A stretch of 64,000 nt of DNA from Limnanthes douglasii subsp. nivea (GCA_036936605.1 JAUPFV010000004.1:68658352-68722351); one strand, 5' to 3'; positions 45,377-56,907 are shown, counted from the first letter of the stretch. Translations and numbers: made by a program. The notes: generated by a model from the letters alone, not told the origin.

Positions 45377-46297
45377 TCATACAGTAAAATAAATTGAAAT
45401 CCTAAGATAAATAAGTATACTTTTGTGACAACATTCAGGTTATATCTCTCAAAAACGCATTGACAAGCTAGTTGTCCAGGGTTCCACAAAACCTCTTGAT
45501 TATTTTAATTATTCATACATATACTAGAATGTGATATCCATTAGAGTACTCTAAAGATCATCACTAGATAAAAAAATGGGTATAAAAGATGATATACACG
45601 AAAAATCGATATAATAGATAGTTTTATCTATGGTTACAACCCAAATAGACAAGATTATATTATAAATAGGATGATGCAAATCCTCAAACCCAAAAAAGTA
45701 ACATATTAGAGCATAATGAACCAATAATTACTAAGGATCATAAAAAACCTAGTCCCAATAAATCGACTAAACAAGACCTATCTTTATTCAAATATGACTC
45801 TAGTTAATACCATATCACTAGCACACCCGATACGATAGCTAGCTCGACCGCCTAAATAAAAAACCCATTTCCAACACCGAAAGCTAAAGCTCTCTCAATG
45901 AAGAAAAATAAAGTATCTCAAACAAATAATAGGTGCAAGACTAACGATCTTATTGGTTACGAGGGATGATTTATGAATTATATACCTTTATTATATTACT
46001 AATATATTAGACGTTGATATAGACAATCATTATGGTAATAGGGCTGTAGTTATATTAATATACGGATGTTTCGATTTTTGGTAATTGGTGAGATCGGGTT
46101 TGATTTCCAAATTGTAAAGCCAACATAATTTTTGTGTGATAGTGTTACGTGGTGTAGAAAATATAGATAACATACTTAAAATATTGAATTGGTTTACAGT
46201 ATACAACGATAATAGTAAGTATTTGATGATCTTACCCGATATCGGCCTAGTGATAACCACTATATATTAATACGTAGTAAACCATATATCTCAACAC
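45377..46297. other. AT-rich spacer
   Basis: No gene or terminal repeat recognised. Confidence 0.4.
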
Positions 46298-46630
46298 ATG
46301 TCATACACATATCTACCTTTATGCGGATCCACACCTCGACTGTGTCCTACAAAAGAAGTTGGTATGGGTTTCGTACATGGTAACAACTTTGTTCATGTAA
46401 GTAAATTTATACCATTTTATTGCACCACTATATTTTATGATATGTTACGTTACGTTCTATTATCAAACTTTTATTTTGATAGGTCGTTTTTTATGGACTA
46501 GTGTCGACAATATATCTGGTATGGTACCCATTTCACACCGAATATGCAACTTTATAGGCAATTCCTCTCAACCTAAGATTCAACAAATTCAATCAAATCA
46601 AGTTGGTCCAAACATCTACTGCACATGATG
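46298..46630 (+). pseudogene. possible spliced gene fragment, transposon-associated
   Basis: The reading KEVGMGFVHGNNFVHV resembles the GFVNGNHFVQV block of OTU/Ulp1-like proteases carried by plant Mutator elements. A GTAAGT donor (about 46399) and a TTTGATAG acceptor (about 46482) could frame an 80-bp intron. The downstream part reads QYIWYGTHFTPNMQLYRQF in one frame. Short, broken and not confirmed. Confidence 0.25.
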
Positions 46631-46849
46631 GAGGAGCACACTTCACCGATTTAACGGAAGATCCATGATTATGCTACGACATGTGTAACTTTTTTTAAGA
46701 CTTGTTAGTGCGAAAATATTACCACTAATTTACATACCATTTGTATATTGATATTTATTTTAAGACTAATATATTTACCTTTTTTTCTTTTTTTAATCCT
46801 TATAACATTTTTGTTTGTTTCTAATTAAATTGTTAAAAAATGATAGTAA

Positions 46850-47058
46850 GTTTTTTTAAATTTTAGGTAGAGATATATTCGCACTAAGGGTGGACAAGGT
46901 AGTGTAGTCTATTGTAAACAAGGTACTTGTATTTGTACACTTCTGTATACACTGAGTGCGACATCGTGCAAAATACCCCACACTCCTAGTGCGAAGGAGT
47001 GTACAATTTTGCGAACTCCTAGTGCGAATATATCTCTACTCAATTTAAAAAAATTCAC
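46850..47058. mobile_element. inverted-repeat MITE
   Basis: The core arms GTAGAGATATATTCGCACTA (46867-46886) and TAGTGCGAATATATCTCTAC (47020-47039) are perfect inverted copies. Outer arms (TTTTTTTAAATTTT and its reverse) extend each to about 37 bp with mismatches. The interior, about 130 bp, repeats AGTGCGA motifs. I could not fix the target duplication, so the superfamily is open. Confidence 0.68.
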
Positions 47059-47344
47059 CCACTTCTAACATGTAAAACTGAAATTGATATAAGTTATTAT
47101 GGTATGAAAATCAATATTAAAAAAATTGACTGAAATCTGATACGAAACGAATAACACAATAACTTTAAAATGCTAAGATTGTAACAACGATAACTTAAAT
47201 ACCATACAACACTAGAAATAAGATTGTTTCAAATACTATCCTCTAGATTGGTTCATGCATACATTTGTTTTATAGAATGTGAGTTTTGAAACTATAGTTT
47301 TTACAAGAGTGTATCATCTATTTATTCAACTTAATCTAAAGATA

Positions 47345-47440
47345 ACGTAATCCAAATAGACCTATCAACTCTGGACACATGTAACATGTTCACACCATAA
47401 TCCAAATAGATCTATCAACTTTGAACATGTATTGGATAAT
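47345..47440 (+). repeat. short tandem duplication
   Basis: TAATCCAAATAGACCTATCA followed by a CTCTGGACACATGTA-like stretch occurs twice, about 48 bp apart, with a few differences. Similar ACACATGTAA text recurs beyond gypsy B (about 57368), so it is probably a local repeat. Confidence 0.55.
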
Positions 47441-47609
47441 ACTAATGCAACCCCCGATGTATGTGAGAATCAACCCACGTGGCAAGTAACAACTAAATTT
47501 TAAAGTCGAGATATAAAATAAAGGGTTCGAGATATAGCGATGCCTTAAAGTTTATTAGGTAACGAAATCGAAATAGCCCTATGAATATCTGACGCATGTA
47601 ATTTATGGA

Positions 47610-47640
47610 TGATAAGGAAGAATAAAAGACAAGGAGAAAG
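47610..47640 (+). repeat. 5' LTR stub fused to gag
   Basis: TGATAAGGAAGAATAAAAGA with CAAGGAGA matches the first 28 bp of the LTR. The sequence then continues GAAAGCAGAAGCG, matching gag of gypsy A at about 40549. The join lies in a shared G-A-A-A run. Confidence 0.85.
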
Positions 47641-48601
47641 CAGAAGCGCTAATAAGTATTGCAAGTATCACGAGGATATTGAACACGACACCAAGGATTG
47701 TATAGCGTTGAAGAAAAAAGTGCAAACCTTGGTCGAGAATGGAATGTTGCTAGAGTTTGTCCAAAAGCACTCCCAGAAGAATGCCGTAATAAAAGCTGTC
47801 ACGAAAAACACTGACACAGCCATGGTGATTTCCGAAGGGATTGATAACTTTGACATCGAACAAGAATATTTAGACCCCAAGGAGGGGAGGAACAACGTCA
47901 ATATGGTGGAAGAGATTATTCAGAAGGGGAGGGTGGATAGCCTCTGCGCTTTCTTCGACTCTTTGGCAATTTTTGGAGGAGACACTATTGCGGGAAATTC
48001 TAACAGCTCCCGCAAGAGGCATATGATCAACTTAACTACCCATATCGAAGCGGGGGTGTCAGCGCAAATGCACCGGTCGCCCTCCCCTATCATTTTTTTT
48101 GATGATGATGACATGCGCAATGTTGCAGGCCCCCACGAAGATGCGGTGGTGATTGCTGCGGGCATCGCTGGGGATCAAATTCAGAAAATACTTATTGACA
48201 CAGGGAGTTCAGCAAATATATTGTTTATGAGCACTTACCGGAGAATTTCTGACCCACCAGTTATCCGAAAATCTGACAGGACTATAGTGGGATTCACTGG
48301 TGCTACGACAATGGTGGTAGGAGAATTTCAGTGTGTGGTCGAATTGGGCCGAGGGCCATTCAAGAAAGAGGTTGAAGTACTGTTCATTGTCATTGACGCG
48401 CCGACATCGTACAACGCCATCCTAGGCCGCTCTTGGTTATCCCAGATGCACGACGTAATCTCAACGGTGCATCAATGCTTGAAGTACGTGATAGGAAATA
48501 ATATTGGGATAATCCGGAGCAGCCAGAAGATGGCGCGGGATTGTTACCAGATAGCCCTGCCCTCAAAGAGGTTTCAGGGAGGCACTTTAGATAAGGCATA
48601 A
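47641..48601 (+). pseudogene. gypsy B gag tail and aspartic protease
   Basis: The reading starts at the CCHC-like CKYHEDIEHDTKDC (about 47655-47700) and runs through a linker to the protease: DAVVIAAGIAGDQIQKILIDTGSSANILF, with catalytic DTG near 48197-48205, then VVGEFQCVVELGRGPFKKEV and YNAILGRSWLSQM. The frame ends at TAA 48599-48601 where coding should continue into RT, because the same frame then reads GPPPEIIPCDDP onward. The protease domain itself is undamaged, unlike in A. Confidence 0.85.
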
Positions 48602-49584
48602 CAATTAAAGGGGCCTCCCCCCGAAATCATCCCATGCGATGATCCGAGGGAGGCCCCCAGATTTCAAGTCCCAGAAGAAGATTATGCGACACATGAATTA
48701 GCGAGTGGCAAATTTCTGAAGATTGGAGTCAACCTTTCTCCAGAATTCAAGGAGAAGTTAATTGCTTTTTTATCTGATAAACTTGATATGTTTGTTTGGT
48801 GTGCACATGATGTCACTGGGGTGCCGTCGGAATTATGTGTCATAAACTCGCGGTACGACTTGATGTCCGACCTATAGTCCAGAAAAGAAGACCTGTCTCC
48901 CCGGAAAAGGCCACGACAATTCTGTTGGAGGTCGAGAGGCTGTTGAGCATGGGTCATATTCGCGAGTCGCATTATCCCGTGTGGGCGTCGAACCCAGTGT
49001 TGGTGCGAAAAAAGAATGGCAAATGGAGAATGTGTGTTGATTTCACAAGTTTAAACAGAGCTTGTCCTAAAGATCCATTCCATGTGCCTCGCATCGATCA
49101 GTTAGTAGATTCGACCTCCGGAAATCGAATGTTGTCAGTTATGGACGCTTATTCAGGATACAACCAAATTCGATTAGCCGCTAACGATGAGGAAATCACT
49201 TCTTTTATCACCGGGCGAGGTCTATATTTCTATAAGGTCATGCCGTTCGGATTAAAAAACGCGGGGGCAACCTATCAGCGCCTAGTCAATAAAATCTTTG
49301 AGGGGCAGATTGGGCGGAACATGGAGGCCTATATCGATGACATGCTAGTCAAAAGTGTGTGGGATGAAGACCATTTCGCCGACCTAGCAGAAACATTTCA
49401 AAATTTAAATAGAGTCAATCTAAAACTCAATCCGGAGAAGTGCATTTTTGGGGTGAGGTCAGGCAAATTTCTCGGCTACATGATCAGCGAAAAAGGCATT
49501 GAGGCAGATCCCGAACAGCTAAAAGCTCTAATCACAATTACCCCCCCCCCCCCCCCCGAAACATTAAAGAAGTACAAGTTCTGA
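48602..49584 (+). pseudogene. gypsy B reverse transcriptase
   Basis: The linker FLKIGVNLSPEFKEKL and MFVWCAHDVTGVP lead to RT, with a 1-nt loss near 48838 after GVPSELCV. RT motifs are WRMCVDFTSLNRACPKDPF, MDAYSGYNQI, VMPFGLKNAGATYQRL and the catalytic YIDD (about 49331-49342), then FLGYMISEKGIEADPE. A run of 17 C at 49541-49557 shifts the frame at the end of the connection domain. The palm residues are intact. Confidence 0.9.
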
Positions 49585-50390
49585 CAGGGAGATTGGCCGC
49601 TCTGAATAGATTCATTTCTAGGTCTTCAGATAAATGTGCTCCATTTTTCAAGGTATTGCGGAATGCAAGGCATTTTTGTTGGACCGAGGAATGTTCGACC
49701 GCTTTTCACCAAATACAAGAATATTTGACGTCTCCAGAGGTTTTGTCTAAACCGTTGGTGGGAGAGACATTAATTATCTATGTAGTAGTATCAGGATGTA
49801 CGGTTAGCGCCGTTCTCCTTCGTGAAGATGACTCTCTCTTGAAGCCTATCTATTATGTCAGTAAGAGTTTTCTGGATGCGGAGAAGCGATATCTCACATT
49901 GGAGAAGGTAGCTTTAGCGTTAGTAACGACGGCTCGAAAGATGCGACCTTACTTCCAAGCCCATCCAATCATTATTCGGACGACATTTCCCTTGAAGAGT
50001 TTATTACAAAGACCTGACATATCTGGCAGGATGACTAAATGGTCGGTGGAACTGGGAGATTTCGACATAACATTTGATCCTCGAACGGTGATAAAAGCTC
50101 AAGTTTTAGTCGATTTCCTGGTAGAATTCTATTCAAACAGAGAGGAAAAGGAAGAGCACGATTTTATTGATGAAGAGGAATGGGTGATACGAACGGATGG
50201 GGGGTCGAACATCTTAGGAAGTGGGGCAGGTGTCCAATTGATTTCCCCGAAAGGGGTAGCTATGTTCCAAGCCATTCGCTTCGGTTTCAAGGCTACTAAC
50301 AATGAAGCTGAGTATGAGGCTGCTCCAGCAGGCTTGCGTTTGGCTCAGATATGTGGGGCTCGAAAGATTAAATTGATCAGTGACTCATAG
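49558..50390 (+). pseudogene. gypsy B RT connection and RNase H
   Basis: After the C run, coding resumes with LTGRLAALNRFISRSSDKCAPFF and the RT-proximal RNase H: LSKPLVGETLIIYVVVS, YYVSKSFLDAEKRYLTLEKV and ALVTTARKMRPYFQAHPI. A second RNase H-like domain begins VIRTDGGSNILGSGAGVQL, with EAEYEA. The frame stops at TAG 50388-50390, where SDS should be followed by Q. The same frame is open on both sides. A second RNase H fits the Tat lineage. Confidence 0.85.
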
Positions 50391-51911
50391 TTGGTGATAA
50401 ATCAAGCTTCGGGAGAATCTGAGGCCAGGAAAGATAAGCTGATACAGTATCTGAAAATATTGAAAGAATTGGCATCTGAATTTGAGGGAGTCAAGTATGA
50501 GCATGTTCGAAGAGAGTTAAACGATGTCCCAGATTCTCTTGCCTCCGCTTCACGGGAGGAAGGTTACCCATGGGTTTTGGTTCAGGAATGCCCTTCGATC
50601 TCGATTGGCGAGGAGCGTATAATGAACATCTTGGAGGAAAGCAACGCGGTTACAAATGATTGGAGGATGGCCATCACCGATTTTCTGGCCCGTGATACTT
50701 TACCTGTCGAAAAGTACGAAGCTAGGAAAGTCAGATTCAAGTCTCATGGATATGTCTTGTTGGGAGGAGTGTTGTATAAAAGATCTTTGAGTCGACAATT
50801 ATTGAGGTGTCTGAGCGGGCCCGAGTCGCAAAGTATCCTGTCCGAATTTCACGATGGTGAAGGATCTGCCCATTGTGGGTATAAGGCATTAATTCGGAGA
50901 GTGTTTCTGGCTGGCTATTATTGGCCTACTATTGCGACCGATGCAAAAGAATTAGTCAAGCAATGTGACACGTGTCAATGCTATGCTAATGTGATTCACA
51001 AACCGGGGGTATCACTGGTAAGCATTTCAGAGGCAGTCCCATTTGACAGATGGGACATTGATCTAGTTGGGCCCCTGCCACCGGCGTCTGGGGGCCAACA
51101 GACTATAATTGTAGCGGTCGACTATTTTTCTAAGTGGGTAGAGGCTGAGCCGCTGGCAGGGACAAAGGCTAAAGATGTGATCAAGTTTGTCATATCTAAT
51201 ATTTGTTGCCGTTTCGGTGTACCATTGCAGGTCACCACGGATAATGGACCTCAGTTCGATAACAAGGAATTCCAAAGTTTCTATGTATCGAGGGGTATAC
51301 GACAATGTTTTTCTGCACCATTTCACCCTCAGGATAATGGGAAAGTGGAGGTGACTAATCGCACGATTCTCGATGGTTTGAAGAAAAACCTGGAAGGAAA
51401 AGCGGGGAAATGGCCCGACTATCTACAGGAAGTATTGTGGGCATATCGGACGACTCCGCGAGCGACAACTGCTGTGTCTCCATTTGCCCTAGTATACGGA
51501 ATGGATGCCGTCGTCCCTCTAGAGATTATTTTTCCCTCACATCGTGTAGCAACATATGCCCCCGACACGAATGACCAGAGTAGGGGACTGGCCCTAGACT
51601 TGATTGAAGAAAAGAGACAGCAAGCGCAGTTGACATCCTTCCATTATCAAACTCTTATGAGGAGTCGATACGCGTCTAAGGTAAAGCGCAGAGATTTTAA
51701 AGTGGGGGACAGAGTCCTACGCAAAGTTTTCTTGCACACCAAAGACAAGAGTTTGGGAAAGTTGGGACCGAATTGGGAAGGTCCCTATGAGGTAACAGAG
51801 AAGATAAAACCGGGCACATATCGATTAAAAGACAAAGAAGGGCGATATCTCCGTCTCCCGTGGAACATTGAGCACTTAAAATCGTATCTTAATGAGCCAG
51901 CTAGTGAGTAG
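50391..51911 (+). CDS. gypsy B archaeal-type RNase H end and integrase, intact frame
   Basis: A 506-codon stretch with no internal stop, continuing the frame broken by TAG at 50388. It begins with the RNase H end (VINQASGESEARKDKLIQYL, LNDVPDSLASA). The integrase zinc-binding part shows FHDGEGSAHCGYKALIRR, YYWPTI and CDTCQC. The catalytic core has WDIDLVGPLPPASGG, TTDNGPQF and FHPQDNGKVEVTNR (the D,D,E residues). The C-terminal GDRVLRKVFLHTKDKSLGKL and NWEGPYEV close the protein at TAG 51909-51911. Integrase would join element cDNA to the genome. It has no start codon of its own and was part of the polyprotein. Confidence 0.88.
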   Translation: MVINQASGESEARKDKLIQYLKILKELASEFEGVKYEHVRRELNDVPDSLASASREEGYPWVLVQECPSISIGEERIMNILEESNAVTNDWRMAITDFLARDTLPVEKYEARKVRFKSHGYVLLGGVLYKRSLSRQLLRCLSGPESQSILSEFHDGEGSAHCGYKALIRRVFLAGYYWPTIATDAKELVKQCDTCQCYANVIHKPGVSLVSISEAVPFDRWDIDLVGPLPPASGGQQTIIVAVDYFSKWVEAEPLAGTKAKDVIKFVISNICCRFGVPLQVTTDNGPQFDNKEFQSFYVSRGIRQCFSAPFHPQDNGKVEVTNRTILDGLKKNLEGKAGKWPDYLQEVLWAYRTTPRATTAVSPFALVYGMDAVVPLEIIFPSHRVATYAPDTNDQSRGLALDLIEEKRQQAQLTSFHYQTLMRSRYASKVKRRDFKVGDRVLRKVFLHTKDKSLGKLGPNWEGPYEVTEKIKPGTYRLKDKEGRYLRLPWNIEHLKSYLNEPASE

Positions 51912-52050
51912 CGATTGTATTTTTTCTTACTCTTTGTATCCCGTAGAACGAAATTTAGCGAGGGCACACTCTTTCCTACCCTATTAGGCACATGAAGGTT
52001 TTAATGAGGTGTTTCGATGAGCTGCTTCAATACAAATAATTCTTTGCCTT

Positions 52051-52930
52051 AACTATTTTCGGGTCACAGTAAAATGTGCCTCGAATTTGTATCTCTTCGA
52101 ACTATTTTTCGGGTCACAGTGAAATGTGCCTCGAATTCGTAACACAAAGAATTCTGTCTTAACTATTTTCGGGTCACAGTAAAATGTGCCTCGAATTTGT
52201 ATCTCTTCGAACTATTTTTCGGGTCACAGTGAAATGTGCCTCGAATTCGTAACACAAAGAATTCTGTCTTAACTATTTTCGGGTCACAGTAAAATGTGCC
52301 TCGAATTTGTATCTCTTCGAACTATTTTTTGGGTCACAGTGAAATGTGCCTCGAATTCGTAACACAAAGAATTCTGTCTTAACTATTTTTGGGTCACAGT
52401 AAAATGTACCTCGAATTTGTATCTCTTCGAACTATTTTTCGGGTCACAGTGATATGTGCCTCGAATTCGTAACACAAAGAATTCTGTCTTAACTATTTTC
52501 GGGTCACAGTAAAATGTGCCTCGAATTTGTATCTCTTCGAACTACTATTTCTCGGGTCACAGTGAAATGTGCCTCGAATTCGTAATACAAAGAATTCTTT
52601 GTCTTAACTATTTTCGAGTCACAGTAAAATGTGCCTCGAATTCGTATCTCTTCGAACTATTTTTCAGGTCATAGTAAAATGTGCCCCGAATTCGTTTCTC
52701 TCCGAACTATACTTGGGTCATACTAAAGTGTGCCTCGAATTTTATTTGACTAAGTTAATAATTGGGGAACCCTAAAGTGTGCCTCGAATTTTATTTGATT
52801 CAATTGGGCAATACTAAAGTGTGCCTCGAATTTTATTTTACTTTTGATATTTGGGTCACATTAATATGTGCCTCGAATCTTAGCTGCCTTTATTAATGTT
52901 TGGGTCACAGTAAACTGACTCATAAAGTTA
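52051..52930 (+). repeat. 110-bp tandem array in gypsy B
   Basis: Each 110-bp unit is a dimer of two related halves, AACTATTTTCGGGTCACAGT plus AAAATGTGCCTCGAATTTG and a GAAATGTGCCTCGAATTCG variant. Units begin at 52051, 52161, 52271, 52381 and 52491, with exact 110-bp spacing and few mismatches. Degenerate monomers continue to about 52930. Confidence 0.93.
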
Positions 52931-53205
52931 TCTCGCCAAGTTGTTAAGTATGACATAATAAAGGTTCGAAGGATTTGTCTCTTCGAGTTATTAATGAGGA
53001 CATAATATTTGGTGTTTTGGATTGAAATTATGCATAAAATGAAGCTTCATCACTGACCTTACAAAATCGGAACATGTATTATCAAATTAGTGCGGTACAC
53101 CATACCTTTGTCGCATTACAAAAAATAGTCCTATTGGACCATATACAAAACATTAACAAATTATACAATTTCCCTAAGGCCGAATTGTTCGAGGAGACAT
53201 TTTCT

Positions 53206-56200
53206 TTAGTCTGAATTTTTCGAAGAGATACTCTCCTCAGCCTCTGAATCTTTGCTATCACTTACTATTATATGGGGAGGACGAAGTTCCGAGGGGACAA
53301 GTTTCCAAAAACTCCCTAAGTCATATTCAGGATGCTCGGCATGGATTTGGGTGAGCAAACCAGCTCGAGTAGTGGCATCACGGGCTTGCAGTTTACTTGT
53401 GCACGTCGCCGCATAAGCATCCACACCTTTGTCCTTCTCTTCCTTAAATTGTCTAGGAAAGTTCTCGACCTGTTTCAGTAGCTGATCTCGGTTTTCTTTC
53501 ACCTTTCTAAAGGCCTCGGTACACTCTGTGAATCCATCGCAGGCCAAGCGATGTCCCTTTTTGTACTCAGCTATCAACAGCTCTTGAGCATCAGTCTTCT
53601 TTTTGTACAAGTCCCTCTCTTCTTGACAACACCTCTCCAGCATTATCACATAATTTTCGGAGGCAGAGAGGCGCTCGTATAAGGCATCGGCTTGGCCCTC
53701 GATCACTGCGTGTTGTTTCTTGGGCTCTTCGAGCTGAGAGGCAGCTAACGCATATTTAAACTTGTAGTGGTTTTTGCGCTTTTTCAAGGTGTCGCAGCTT
53801 TTTGCCTCTATTTACCGAGGTGTGCAGCAATTTTCGGAGGGACAGTGAGAATTCATCATCCAAGGGAACTTCGAAGGAGCTCGATGGAGACCTTAATGCT
53901 GCAGAATCAAACTCAGAAAACCCGCCTCCAAGAGTGTTTGGATCAATGTGCTGAGGAGGGTTACTCTGAGGGATGGGAAGAGGTGCTAACCTTGGACTAT
54001 GTTCGAGGGGGACAGGATGAGAAGCCTCAGTAAGAGGCGAGTGTGGAGACTGATGAGAACCTTGCTCGGGAGAATGGCCACCTCTGTCCTTAGGCTCACT
54101 TGAGATTTCCTGGATCTTTTCCACTAGAGCAGCTCCTTGATTGTCTTTAGGCGTCTCTCCACCCTCGGATAATTCTTGGATGGGTTCGAGGATGCCCTTG
54201 CCCTTCCTATCTTTTGTCTTGCCATTCTTTTTTTATGGCAGGATGGGAGCAGGGGGAGGAGGAATGGAGTCCGACGACCCGGCATGGTTTGGTGGAGGGA
54301 CGGGGTTCGACGACCCAGTATTGTTCGGGGGAGGAGGTCTTTGAGTGTTGACCGTCTCCTCAGGATTAAGTTTTTAAGTCATTAAAACATCATCGTCTGG
54401 AGGATTCCCAAGATGACTCTGCGACCGAGAACGCTTGGGCAGATTTACCACTATGTCTTTTTGGCTACAGCGCTCCATTACTTCTTGTTCCGAGGGAGGA
54501 GCCATCAATCGTCTCATGCTAATCCGGTCGAGGGGATTGAGCCTCCACAATCGACTCCTGACGAGATTGTTATCTGTGAAGCAGAGACGAAATCGGTTGT
54601 CCTAATGTTCCTTTGCCCACAAGCGAAGCTTGGTGAATACATTTGTGGCACCCTCAACATAGTCAGAATAAGGCTTGGATATGCTAGTCATAGCTGCAAC
54701 AAGTAGCCAATATCAAAGCCAGCCATATAACTAATTCGAAGAGGCATAACAAATTCGAAGAGACATAACAAATTCGAAGAGACATAGCAAATTCGAAAAG
54801 ACTTAAGAAAATTCGAAAAGGCATAACAATTCGAAAAGTTATAAAAATTCGGGGAGGCACTTATATTTATTAGTCCACATCAGAGAGAGCTTGTGAGGAT
54901 TTGAGGGAGTGGCCTCTGACCCGGTCTCCCAGCAACCAGAGAAAAACACAAACTGCTGCCTTCATTTCTTGTCAGCCTCCAGCAGGTCTCTCAGGATTTT
55001 TTGTCCTCGATTGAATGTCAGAGAGTAAAAGGGAAATAAAGGATTTCTAGCCAAACCAGCAAGACCAATGAGTTACTCTAACGAGAATTCATGGCCTGAG
55101 AGCCTTGAGGCCATGATGCAGGCCATCAGAGTAAACCACATGTTGGGACCAACCTGCGAGGGACAAAGGTCTATCTTCGCCAAATATTCGATGAAGAAGG
55201 GGTCTAAAGGATACCTTAGGCCCCAGTTCATGATCTCTGTGTATACCACCAACTCGTTGTCCCTCACTGATAAATGTGTCTCTCCTTCCAAGGGAAATCT
55301 GATGGTAATATAGGAAGGGATGCACCATCGGCCCTTAGCATCGCCTCTTCGTCTCTTGAGAAGTACTTGTATCTGATGTTGGCAAGGGCTACCATATGTT
55401 TGTTTTCAATGCCCCGAATGTTGCGCCCAGAAATGTCGTCTAGCTCTAAGGGTAGAACAATATCCCCTTTCGATTTGGGAGCAATCCGACGGGCTTGCTC
55501 TTCGGATATTGTTTGGAACGAGGAGGTGGTATTGTTCGAAGAACCCAAAGGAGGAATCATTGGCACCTTTGGTTCGAGGGGTATTGTGGCAGGTTTTTTC
55601 CCTTCGACATCTCGACTCTCATTTCGCCTATTGAGCATATCTTCTTCGGTGATAAGAGTTTTTGAAGGCGAAAATCGAGTCCCATGAATCTTCATAGAGG
55701 GAGTAGAAGGCAGACTTGACTCATCTACTTCGTTTCTTCGGGGAGGACTATTAGAGAGTCAAGGAGGGCTTGTGGATATTCGAGGAGGGCTAGCAAATGT
55801 TTGAGGCAGGTTTTCGAGGGCCGCTGGTGACGTAGGCTCCCGACTGACCAGGGGAGCCCGACTGACCAGGGGAGCCTCCCTGGCACGTTTTCATTCGTGA
55901 GAGCCTTTCCTATCCTTGTGAGACTTCTTTCTCTTCCCGGACGAGTGTTTATGCTTCCTATCCTTACCCATGTCTCCGAAGGGGTTATAATCATTATGCA
56001 GGCTTTGTCGAGCGACTTCGTGAGGAATAATGGCAGTCGAATCTGCTGTGGGAGGCCAGGCACCAAAGAAAGTGGTAGTCGATGGCGGGGGTCGAGGCCT
56101 CACGTCTTCACCGGCAGCAACTCTCTCTTCGAATCTCTTACTGATTAACAACCACTCAGGATTCCGACGGGGTTTGTTTGCCAGATTTATCTCTCTAGAA

Positions 56201-56226
56201 ATGATTGAACAAAAGTTGTGATTCAT
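53206..56226 (-). pseudogene. gypsy B antisense ORF region
   Basis: Antisense reading blocks follow in order. 56226-55891 starts MNHNFCSIISREINLANKPR and ends in a lysine-rich HKHSSGKRKKSHKDRKG. 55695-55264 has ALANIRYKYFSRDEEAMLRA. 55291-55073 has KIDLCPSQVGPNMWFTLMAC. A proline-rich stretch lies at about 54430-53756. 53787-53206 is a coiled coil (ALYERLSASENYVIMLER) with an acidic C-terminus (KDSEAEESISSK). The DLCPSQVGPNMW block and overall layout match the plant gypsy-associated proteins with a transposase_28-like domain. The function is unknown; a gag-like or accessory role is speculation. Breaks and possibly introns separate the blocks; 54720-54860 holds TTCGAA-rich short repeats. Confidence 0.65.
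54715..54865 (+). repeat. short tandem repeats inside the antisense region
   Basis: About seven imperfect units of AATTCGAAGAGACATAACA, roughly 20 bp each. They split two readable blocks of the antisense ORF and could mark an intron or an insertion. Confidence 0.7.
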
Positions 56227-56907
56227 GAGGAGAGAAGGTCAGTATTTATAGAAGAAGTTGGGCTTGCCTGGTAGATCAGGCCCATGGACTTTTTTATGTT
56301 GTTTGCATAAGGACAGTATAGTCCATATAGGTGTGCATTATCCTGACACCAGTCATATGAGAAGATACAGAGTTTTCTTAGTCAGAAAATGTCAGAGGAA
56401 GATGAAGAGTTTTCTTAGTCAAAAAACGTCAGGGGAATAGGGAACGTTTTCAAAATAGATATCCTGACAGATATGGTTGATTAATGATGTCATAATAAAG
56501 TATAATCCTAGCACCCTTTATAGCCTTGACTTGAATTTATTCGGGGCACCGATCGGGCAAAGTCGAGGGGCTTATCTGGCTAACATGGTGCAAGGATTGG
56601 GGGGCTGATCAGTTACCAAGGCATCTTCGAGGAGTGATCTTCGAAGAGCAATTTATGGAGTTAACAGGTCAAGGCAAAGAAAGAGGCCTTTGAGGAGCGA
56701 CATTCGAGGAGCGATTTATGGCTTCGATAATTCGAGGCAAGTTGTGAAGATTCGTAGAAAGAAAATTTCCGAGGAAGATTCTTTGACTCTTGAGATTTGA
56801 GGAGAGCTTGTGTCCTTCAGAGGTAACTACTCGAGGACGTGTGAAGTGAGTGATCGGAGAATTATTCAGTCCCAGTAAAAGAACTTTTACTAGGACTGGG
56901 GGACTAC

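Noticed and set aside
52051..52930. CRISPR array
   Set aside because: The units are contiguous 110-bp dimers without unique spacers and lie inside a eukaryotic gypsy element.
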